Below, one piece after another: positions 1 through 4,662 of a stretch of DNA of 6,363 bases. Numbering within the stretch: the first letter of the stretch is position 1; each line of letters begins with the position of its first letter. Where the stretch lies: positions 1-6,363 of the forward strand of contig JAHELX010000363.1 in NCBI GenBank assembly GCA_024643945.1, given 5' to 3'. Origin of the DNA: Anaerolineales bacterium (GTDB lineage Bacteria; Chloroflexota; Anaerolineae; 4572-78; NAK82). The translations under genes were made by a program, and so were the position numbers. The notes beneath the pieces were generated by a model, which was not told the origin of the DNA, did not search any database, and was given only the letters and a program-made list of their open reading frames with translations.

Positions 1-608
1 TCGACGCTTTGCCCGGCTTCCAACAAGCCCAGTATCGGGTAACTTGTGCCCGGGCCGCCGCGAATATTGACAGGCGCCGTCGCAATTCCGGCCGGGATGT
101 TGGGCCCCGGCGCTGCCGGCTCTTCCGGCGCGCCGCTTGCGTCTAAAACATCCTGGGCGGAGGCCCTGCTTTCAGCTTCTGGTGCAACGACCTCCACCGG
201 CCCCGGGGACTCCCGGTCTGCCCCCGCCTGGGGCGGGGTGGCACTGGCGCGGGCAGGGCGGGTAGGTGGCCGGGTGGGAGTAACAGTGTGAGTCTCCGGG
301 CTCTCATTCACCTCGATGGCCGCACCGCCTGTTGGGGATGGGGCTAAATCTGCCTGTTCCGGAGTGACTGGATAGATTGAGACTGTACTCTCGGGGCCGC
401 GCCCAGTCATGGGGCTGCCGGTGGGAGTTGCGACTGATTCGAGCCCAATCCCGGGAGTACCCGCATCCGGAGTCGCCGGCGTTGGCGCCCCGACGACACA
501 GCCGCTGAGCCCGATTAAGATCAGGGTCCACGTCGCAACGCTGAGGATGAGTGCTACTTCGAAAGCTGATGAGCCAGGTGCCGGTTGACCCAATATGCCC
601 TTAGCCAT
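1..608 (-). CDS. Predicted SH3b-domain lipoprotein, C-terminus missing (partial)
   Basis: The frame stays open from an ATG at 608 to the left edge (202 whole codons). The N-terminus has a hydrophobic segment (about residues 18-36) ending in the lipobox L-S-G-C with Cys37, so signal peptidase II processing and a membrane anchor are expected. Residues 38 to about 170 are rich in Pro, Thr, Ser, Gly and Ala (repeated TP, PTR and SP pairs), a likely disordered linker. At about residues 178-202 the pattern APVNIRGGPGTSYPILG matches the start of a bacterial SH3 (SH3b/SH3_3) domain, which usually binds cell-wall peptides. The start is set by AGGAGG at 618-623, 9 nt upstream of the ATG. The rest of the protein lies outside the window, so a catalytic domain or further SH3b repeats could follow. 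The lipoprotein and SH3b calls are firm; the overall function is unknown. Confidence 0.85.
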   Translation of the reverse strand, partial: MAKGILGQPAPGSSAFEVALILSVATWTLILIGLSGCVVGAPTPATPDAGTPGIGLESVATPTGSPMTGRGPESTVSIYPVTPEQADLAPSPTGGAAIEVNESPETHTVTPTRPPTRPARASATPPQAGADRESPGPVEVVAPEAESRASAQDVLDASGAPEEPAAPGPNIPAGIATAPVNIRGGPGTSYPILGLLEAGQSV

Positions 609-652
609 CGGCCAGATCCTCCTGAAAACTTGCGAACTCTTTCTACTCTAAC

Positions 653-681
653 ATCATATCATAGAACATCCCGGATGTCAT
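653..681 (-). promoter_or_regulatory. Sigma-70-like promoter of the SH3b lipoprotein gene
   Basis: On the minus strand, ATGACA (676-681, 5 of 6 matches to the -35 consensus) is followed by a 17-bp spacer and TATGAT (653-658, 5 of 6 matches to the -10 consensus). Transcription would start near 646, giving a leader of about 38 nt that contains the AGGAGG site. A second, overlapping TATGAT lies at 658-663 but has no -35 box at a good distance. This is motif evidence only. Confidence 0.6.
666..678. promoter_or_regulatory. 13-bp perfect palindrome inside the lipoprotein promoter (candidate operator)
   Basis: ACATCC-C-GGATGT has perfect 6-bp arms around one central base. It fills most of the spacer and overlaps the -35 box of the promoter at 653-681, a position where a bound dimeric regulator would block RNA polymerase. 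No regulator gene is visible in the window. Six-bp arms can arise by chance, so the location is the main argument. Confidence 0.35.
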
Positions 682-760
682 CAGCTAAACCTTGGATTTT
701 GGTATCCGCAGAATCGCCTGCTTCCAATAATCCTTCGGCTCATGTTCAACACAGGTGCTC

Positions 761-806
761 CCGCCGGACGACAGCCCGGCACTACCGGCGGTGGACTGCC
801 GTCCAC
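761..806. repeat. Two overlapping GC-rich inverted repeats
   Basis: CCGCCGG (761-767) is the reverse complement of CCGGCGG (785-791), a 7-bp stem with a 17-nt loop. Immediately after, GTGGAC (791-796) pairs with GTCCAC (801-806) across the 4-nt loop TGCC. The two stems share base 791, so they could be alternative folds or stack if formed at an offset. No T-run follows on either strand, so an intrinsic terminator is unlikely. The role is unknown. Confidence 0.4.
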
Positions 807-837
807 TTCGAGCGGTTGCACTTGTTCTAAACAGGAG

Positions 838-850
838 CCAATTGATTAGG
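838..850. repeat. Left flanking direct repeat of the MITE-like element
   Basis: CCAATTGATTAGG is repeated exactly at 933-945. The core AATTGATTA (840-848) is the likely duplicated target; the outer CC/GG bases may belong partly to the element ends. Confidence 0.7.
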
Positions 851-934
851 GTGTGACTAAAATTAGTTGGGAACATCCTTGCGAAGGTTCAAAACCTTCG
901 CAAGGATGTTGATCAACCAAGTTTAGTCAGACCC
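849..934. mobile_element. MITE-like palindromic element, about 86 bp, non-coding
   Basis: The whole segment is one long inverted repeat. The inner part is perfect: an 18-bp arm (872-889), loop CAA (890-892), and the exact reverse-complement arm (893-910). The outer arms are imperfect: GGGTGTGACTAAAATTAG at the left end against GGGTCTGACTAAACTTGG read inward from the right end. It is flanked by identical copies of AATTGATTA (840-848 and 935-943), consistent with a 9-bp target-site duplication. The identity extends to 13 bp if the terminal GG/CC are counted. Terminal inverted repeats, a duplicated target and no coding capacity are the marks of a miniature inverted-repeat transposable element mobilised by a transposase elsewhere. 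The parent IS family cannot be named from this window. As RNA it would fold into a long hairpin and might weaken read-through, but no T-run follows. Confidence 0.7.
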
Positions 935-945
935 AATTGATTAGG
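933..945. repeat. Right flanking direct repeat of the MITE-like element
   Basis: This is the exact second copy of CCAATTGATTAGG, beginning 95 bp after the first. The core AATTGATTA lies at 935-943. Perfect identity of the two copies suggests a fairly recent insertion. Confidence 0.7.
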
Positions 946-1033
946 CAATTCGTTGTTGTCTTGTGAGCAAGGGACGTGGGAAAGAGGCCATACAGAGGCT
1001 GAAGTTTCCAGGGAAAGTGGTAATGCTGTGAAG

Positions 1034-1116
1034 TGGGCCGGGTGGGATTCGAACCCACACTCCCGTACGGGAAGGGGATTTTAAGTCCCCTGCGTCTGCC
1101 ATTCCGCCACCGGCCC
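1034..1116 (-). tRNA. tRNA-Leu, anticodon UAA
   Basis: The 83-nt cloverleaf folds completely. The acceptor stem is GGGCCGG/CCGGCCC (7 bp) and the D arm has GCG/CGC. The anticodon stem is GGGGA/TCCCC with loop CTTAAAA, giving anticodon TAA at 1081-1083, which reads UUA. The long class II variable arm has stem CCCG/CGGG, as expected for leucine tRNA. The T arm is GTGGG/CCCAC with loop TTCGAAT. The discriminator base is A (1034). CCA is not encoded, so it must be added after transcription. The gene has its own promoter at 1162-1190, about 40 nt of leader to trim, and no obvious terminator close behind. Confidence 0.97.
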
Positions 1117-1143
1117 GCCCAAAAGAGCCTCTCAGCGTTTGGG

Positions 1144-1165
1144 AAATGTCTCCTCGGAGACATTT
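1144..1165. promoter_or_regulatory. 22-bp perfect palindrome over the tRNA-Leu -10 box and start point
   Basis: AAATGTCTCC (1144-1153), TC, GGAGACATTT (1156-1165): 10-bp perfect arms. The right arm covers most of the -10 box at 1162-1167 and the centre sits at the predicted start point. RNA begun near 1155 would contain only one arm, so on the minus strand this works better as a DNA site (operator) than as an RNA hairpin. Read on the plus strand it resembles a short terminator hairpin followed by TTTTATC, but no plus-strand gene lies to its left. Function is not proven. Confidence 0.45.
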
Positions 1166-1190
1166 TATCACCGTCGGGGGGGCACGTCAA
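1162..1190 (-). promoter_or_regulatory. Sigma-70-like promoter of tRNA-Leu
   Basis: On the minus strand, TTGACG (1185-1190, 5 of 6) is followed by a 17-bp spacer and TAAAAT (1162-1167, 5 of 6). The predicted start is near 1155, about 39 nt before the mature tRNA 5' end at 1116. The match, spacing and distance all fit a strong constitutive tRNA promoter. Confidence 0.65.
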
Positions 1191-1209
1191 CTTAGCTTCA
1201 GGTCTATTC

Positions 1210-1238
1210 TTGACGAAACGCCTCTACTTTGGTAAGCT
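1210..1238 (+). promoter_or_regulatory. Possible corA promoter
   Basis: TTGACG (1210-1215, 5 of 6) is followed by a 17-bp spacer and TAAGCT (1233-1238, only 3 of 6). It would be divergent from the tRNA-Leu promoter, with 19 bp between the two -35 boxes, and would give a leader of about 37 nt before corA. The -10 box is weak, so this is tentative. Confidence 0.35.
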
Positions 1239-1281
1239 GCTCCCTGAGATATGTACGAGATGATCGCATTGGAGAGGCCTT

Positions 1282-2259
1282 ATGATTCATTCCATCTTTT
1301 ACCCTAAAGACGGCTCACCCCGGTCGAACCTCAGCCTGGCCCAGATCACCCAGGCCCTCCACGAACCGGATGGATTATTGTGGGTCAGCCTGGAGCCGCT
1401 CACCGATGAGGAAGCCGGCTCCCTCCTGCGCGACATCTTCCAATTTCACCCGCTGGCTATCGAAGATTGCCAGAGTGCCGGTTATCAGGCACCCAAGGTG
1501 GATGACTTCGACGATTATCTTTTCATCATTGTGCATGCCTTGCGCCCCAACCTTCCCCTGGATGAACTCGATACGATGGAGATCAATTGCTTCCTCGCGC
1601 GCAACTACCTCGTCACCACTTGCCTGGCGCCGGAGGTGCCCCCCCTCCAGGCTGTTCGGAGGCGTTTGGAACGCGACGAGCGTCTGCTCAATCGGGGCGC
1701 TGATTTCTTGTGCCACGCCATCCTCGACCAAGTCGTCGACGAGTACATGCCCATCATTGAGGTCATGGACGAGGAAATTGAGGGGCTGGAAGATGAGATA
1801 CTGGCGCAGCCGACATCGCATACCCTGGAGCGCATCCTGGCCCTCAAGCACAGCACCTTGACCTTACGCCGGATGATCATCCCCCAGCGCGAGGTGATGA
1901 ACCGCCTCAGCCGCGATGATCTGCCGCAGATCAGCCCCCAGCATCGTATCTACTACCGGGACGTCTACGATCACCTGGTGCGTATTCACGACCTGAGCGA
2001 GTCGGTGCGCGACGTGACCATTGGCACCCTGGATACCTACCTGTCGGTCACCTCCAATCGCCTGAACCAGGTGATGAAGGCCCTGACCATTGTCTCGACC
2101 ATCTTTCTGCCCCTTGCCTTCGTGGCCGGGGTCTACGGCATGAACTTTGATTATATGCCCGAACTGCATTGGCGCTATGGCTATCTCGTGGCTTGGGCCA
2201 TCTTTCTGATTATTCCGCTCGCCATGATCTTATTCTTCAAGCGCAAGGGGTGGTTCTGA
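1282..2259 (+). CDS. corA: CorA-family magnesium/cobalt transporter
   Basis: This 325-residue protein has the normal length and layout of CorA, a homopentameric inner-membrane channel that takes up Mg2+ (also Co2+ or Ni2+) down the membrane potential. The cytoplasmic funnel domain shows typical segments HPLAIEDC (56-63) and PKVDDFDDYLFIIVH (71-85). A long acidic helix region (about 150-172) precedes the stalk helix. Two membrane helices lie at about 266-284 and 299-318. The first ends in the signature YGMNF (285-289) and is followed by MPEL (292-295), the selectivity-filter region. The basic tail KRKGWF faces the cytoplasm. The ATG is preceded by GGAGAGG (1271-1277). The gene ends 46 bp before the racemase-like gene. 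Exact ion preference within the CorA family cannot be told from sequence. Confidence 0.95.
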   Translation: MIHSIFYPKDGSPRSNLSLAQITQALHEPDGLLWVSLEPLTDEEAGSLLRDIFQFHPLAIEDCQSAGYQAPKVDDFDDYLFIIVHALRPNLPLDELDTMEINCFLARNYLVTTCLAPEVPPLQAVRRRLERDERLLNRGADFLCHAILDQVVDEYMPIIEVMDEEIEGLEDEILAQPTSHTLERILALKHSTLTLRRMIIPQREVMNRLSRDDLPQISPQHRIYYRDVYDHLVRIHDLSESVRDVTIGTLDTYLSVTSNRLNQVMKALTIVSTIFLPLAFVAGVYGMNFDYMPELHWRYGYLVAWAIFLIIPLAMILFFKRKGWF

Positions 2260-2305
2260 ACTTAGAGATCGACTGCGTTTTCAATTTACCAGGAGATGAG
2301 AGAAA

Positions 2306-3421
2306 ATGAAAATCACCGATGTGCAAAGTGCCGTGGTGTCTATCCCTCTGCACGAGCCCACGGCGTTCGCCACCACCGTCGTCACCGCCCGCGAGTACGT
2401 CGTCGCCTGGGTGCAGACCGACGAGGGCCTGCGCGGCCTGGGTTTCACCGTCGGCGGGCGCTACGCCGGCGAGGGGCACCTGATCCACACCGCCATCCAG
2501 CACAACCTGAAACAGCTCATCATAGGCGAGAATCCCTTCGCCGTGGAGCGCTTGTGGCAGCGCATGTTCCAGACCACGCTGCTGATAGGACGCCGCGGAG
2601 CCGCCATCCGCGCCATCAGCGCCCTGGACATCGCCCTGTGGGACATCATCGCCCGGGCCGCCGGCCAGCCCCTATATCAATTATTGGGGGGATATCGTGA
2701 CGAAGTCCCGGCCTACGCCAGCGGCGGCTATTACCGCGAAGGCAAGGATCTCGACGGGCTGGCGGCCGAGATGGAGCGTTACATGGCTATGGGCTTCACC
2801 TCGGTCAAGATGAAGATCGGCCGCCTCGATCCCCAGGGCGATGCCGAGCGGGTGCGCGTGGCGCGCGAGACGCTCGGGCCGCAGGTGCGGCTGGCCGTGG
2901 ATGCCAACAACGCCTGGTCGGATGCCCCCAGCGCCATCCGTGCCGCCCGGCTGCTGGAGAAGTACGATATCTGGTGGTTGGAAGAGCCGGTCATGCCCGA
3001 CAATCTTCCGGCCAGCGTCCAGGTGGCGGCTGCGCTGGACGTCCCGGTCGCCACCGGGGAAGTTGAAGCCACCCGCTGGGGATTCCGGGAATTACTGGAG
3101 CGCCGCGCGGCCGACATCCTCCAGCCGGATGCCACCGTGGCCGGCGGCATCACCGAATGGATGAAGATCGCCCACATGGCTGCCTGTTGGGACATCCCGG
3201 TGGCGCCCCACTGGATGGCCAACCTCCACGTCCACCTGGCGGCGGCCGTGCCCAATGGGCTCACGGTCGAGTTCTTCGTCCTGGAGGAAGACGTGCTCAA
3301 TTTCGAGCGCATCGTCCGGGAGCCGTTGCAGCCGGTGAATGGCATGCTGCGCGTGCCTCAACGGCCGGGGCATGGGGTCGAACTGGACGATCAGGCCCTG
3401 GCGCGCTATCGGATCGAATAG
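2306..3421 (+). CDS. Mandelate racemase/muconate lactonizing enzyme family protein (MR subgroup)
   Basis: This 371-residue enolase-superfamily enzyme has a capping domain (about 1-125) and a TIM barrel (about 135-350). The mandelate-racemase catalytic set is complete: K168-M-K170 as the KxK base, D199-A-N201, E226 in WLEEP and E252 in TGE as metal-ligand positions, D275 and H302 (APH) as the Asp-His dyad, and E322. Spacings from K170 onward match those known for Pseudomonas mandelate racemase almost exactly. It should abstract the alpha-proton of a carboxylate with Mg2+, giving racemisation or, more often in this subgroup, dehydration of an acid sugar. The substrate cannot be read from the sequence. 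The start is supported by AGGAG (2291-2295). dinB begins 11 bp after its stop, suggesting co-transcription. No sugar-acid transporter or aldolase is seen nearby to hint at the pathway. Confidence 0.92.
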   Translation: MKITDVQSAVVSIPLHEPTAFATTVVTAREYVVAWVQTDEGLRGLGFTVGGRYAGEGHLIHTAIQHNLKQLIIGENPFAVERLWQRMFQTTLLIGRRGAAIRAISALDIALWDIIARAAGQPLYQLLGGYRDEVPAYASGGYYREGKDLDGLAAEMERYMAMGFTSVKMKIGRLDPQGDAERVRVARETLGPQVRLAVDANNAWSDAPSAIRAARLLEKYDIWWLEEPVMPDNLPASVQVAAALDVPVATGEVEATRWGFRELLERRAADILQPDATVAGGITEWMKIAHMAACWDIPVAPHWMANLHVHLAAAVPNGLTVEFFVLEEDVLNFERIVREPLQPVNGMLRVPQRPGHGVELDDQALARYRIE

Positions 3422-3432
3422 AAGGATAGAGC

Positions 3433-4527
3433 ATGGCTGACCAACCCCGGGCCATCGTTCACCTGGACCTGGATGCCTTCTTCGCCGCCGTCGAGGTGCT
3501 GGAGAATCCCGACCTGGCCGGTAAACCGGTGCTCGTCGGGGGTCGTCCCGAGGAGCGCGGCGTCGTCGCCGCCGCCTCCTACCCGGCGCGCGCCTTCGGC
3601 GTCCATTCGGCCATGCCCATGGCCCGTGCCCTGGCCCTCTGCCCCGACGCCATCATACTCCCCGCCCGCCACAGCCTGTACCGCACCTATTCCCGCCAGG
3701 TGATGGCCTTATTGCACCAGGCGTCTCCCCTGGTAGAGCAGATGAGTATCGACGAGGCCTACCTCGATCTGACGGACCAGGTGGATACCTGGGAGGAAGC
3801 GGTCGAAGTGGCGGCCCAGCTTCAGCGGCGCATCAAAGAGGAGATTGGCCTGTCCGCCTCGCTGGGGGTGGCGACCAACAAGCTGGTGGCCAAGGTGGCG
3901 TCGGACCGGGACAAACCGGGCGGGCTGACGGTGGTGCGGCCCGGGGAAGAGGCAGCTTTCCTGGCGCCGCTCCCGGTGCGCGTCTTATGGGGTGTGGGGC
4001 CGGTGACGGCAGCCAGGTTGGCCGAGATAGGAGTGACGACGGTCGGCGGCCTGGCGCAGCTACCCGAGGCGATGTTACACGCTCGCTTTGGACAGCACGG
4101 GGCGGAGATGGCTCACAGGGCGCGCGGGATTGACGAGCGGCCGGTGGTGACGGAGCACGAGCCCAAGTCGATCAGCCAGGAGATGACCTTCAGCCGGGAC
4201 ATAGCCAATCCGGACATCCTGCGCCGGGAATTGTGGCGCATGAGTCAAGGCGTGGGGCGAGAGCTAAAGCACCAGGAACTGGCAGCAGAGACAGTCGCCG
4301 TCAAGCTGCGTTATGCTGATTTCACAACGCTGACGCGCCAGATGAGGCTGGCAGTGCCGACGGACGACGAGCGTGTCATCTACCGGGCAGCGCTGGTCCT
4401 CTTGCGCCGGGCGTGGCAGCGGGGACGACCGGTACGTCTGTTGGGGGTCGCCGGGCGGGGGTTGACACCCCCGGTAGGGCAGTTGTCGCTCTGGTCGGAT
4501 GCCGGCCCGGCAGATAGCCAACGCTGA
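3433..4527 (+). CDS. dinB: DNA polymerase IV (Y-family translesion polymerase)
   Basis: The 364-residue protein has the usual DinB length and layout. The palm/finger motifs are HLDLDAFFAAVE (10-21), with catalytic D12 and presumed steric-gate F17, and SIDEAYLD (105-112), with catalytic D107 and E108. KVASDRDKPGG (154-164) is the conserved Y-family segment. A helix-hairpin-helix thumb follows (about 180-212), then the little-finger domain (about 245-342). Near the C-terminus QLSLW (350-354) fits the beta-clamp binding motif. The enzyme copies past damaged bases with low fidelity, using two Mg2+ ions. AAGGA (3422-3426) directly after the previous stop, 6 nt before the ATG, sets the start. No LexA-like box is obvious in the 11-bp gap, so expression probably depends on upstream transcription or a promoter inside the preceding gene. 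Confidence 0.96.
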   Translation: MADQPRAIVHLDLDAFFAAVEVLENPDLAGKPVLVGGRPEERGVVAAASYPARAFGVHSAMPMARALALCPDAIILPARHSLYRTYSRQVMALLHQASPLVEQMSIDEAYLDLTDQVDTWEEAVEVAAQLQRRIKEEIGLSASLGVATNKLVAKVASDRDKPGGLTVVRPGEEAAFLAPLPVRVLWGVGPVTAARLAEIGVTTVGGLAQLPEAMLHARFGQHGAEMAHRARGIDERPVVTEHEPKSISQEMTFSRDIANPDILRRELWRMSQGVGRELKHQELAAETVAVKLRYADFTTLTRQMRLAVPTDDERVIYRAALVLLRRAWQRGRPVRLLGVAGRGLTPPVGQLSLWSDAGPADSQR

Positions 4528-4554
4528 GGATGCGTAAAAGAATACGTTCCCTCA

Positions 4555-4583
4555 TTGACCGAAACGGAGTGCAGGCTTATGAT
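4555..4583 (+). promoter_or_regulatory. Strong sigma-70-like promoter for the DUF362 gene
   Basis: TTGACC (4555-4560, 5 of 6), a 17-bp spacer and TATGAT (4578-4583, 5 of 6). Transcription would start near 4590, leaving a leader of about 73 nt before the ATG at 4663. It begins 28 bp after the dinB stop, in a stretch clearly richer in A and T than the genes on either side. It marks the DUF362 gene as a separate transcription unit. Confidence 0.65.
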
Positions 4584-4659
4584 GTTTAAGAGAATAACAA
4601 AGACCCTAAGTAATAGGATAATTCGGAGAATACTGGCGTTTATATTAGAGAGCGAGTGA
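4579..4659 (+). CDS. Possible 26-residue cationic small protein or leader peptide
   Basis: An ATG at 4579 (with a second in-frame ATG at 4582) opens a 26-codon frame ending in TGA at 4657-4659, 3 nt before the DUF362 start. GGAG at 4566-4569 lies 9 nt upstream. The peptide begins MMFKRITKTL, continues with a basic R-I-I-R-R stretch and ends in LESE; it is basic and amphipathic, helix-like. Its start codons overlap the -10 box of the promoter at 4555-4583. It would therefore be translated only from transcripts reading through from dinB, or from a later start. Coupling to DUF362 translation is possible, as the DUF362 gene itself has a weak Shine-Dalgarno site. It could equally be chance coding in an AT-rich leader. 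Confidence 0.25.
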   Translation: MMFKRITKTLSNRIIRRILAFILESE

Positions 4660-4662
4660 GAA

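Larger units (their letters stand above)
609..1033. other. 425-bp intergenic region between the lipoprotein gene and tRNA-Leu
   Basis: No convincing gene is seen here. From left to right it holds the lipoprotein ribosome-binding site and promoter (618-681), about 75 bp without recognisable signals, a GC-rich pair of overlapping inverted repeats (761-806), the palindromic MITE-like element with its flanking repeats (838-945), and about 88 bp downstream of the tRNA 3' end (946-1033) with no clear terminator. The short frames here lack ribosome-binding sites and recognisable composition. Confidence 0.7.

Noticed and set aside
46..291. Plus-strand frame of 81 codons at the left edge
   Set aside because: It is antisense to the SH3b lipoprotein gene, which has a ribosome-binding site, lipobox and domain match; this frame has none.
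1144..1168. Intrinsic terminator on the plus strand (stem followed by TTTTATC)
   Set aside because: No plus-strand gene precedes it, part of the T-run belongs to the stem, and its overlap with the tRNA promoter gives a better explanation.
927..1190. Minus-strand frames of 76 and 87 codons over the tRNA
   Set aside because: They read straight through the tRNA-Leu sequence and its promoter; the protein-like stretch is just translated tRNA.
1033..1263. Plus-strand frame of 76 codons beginning MGRVGFEPT
   Set aside because: It is the antisense translation of the tRNA-Leu gene and its upstream region, a well-known source of false hypothetical proteins. It has no ribosome-binding site.
2230..2290. 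Possible terminator after corA (CGCA/TGCG followed by TTTT)
   Set aside because: Only four paired bases with a loop over 25 nt, mostly overlapping the coding end; too weak to call.
4528..4555. Possible dinB terminator (CGTA/TACG stem)
   Set aside because: The stem is only 4 bp, and no T-run follows.
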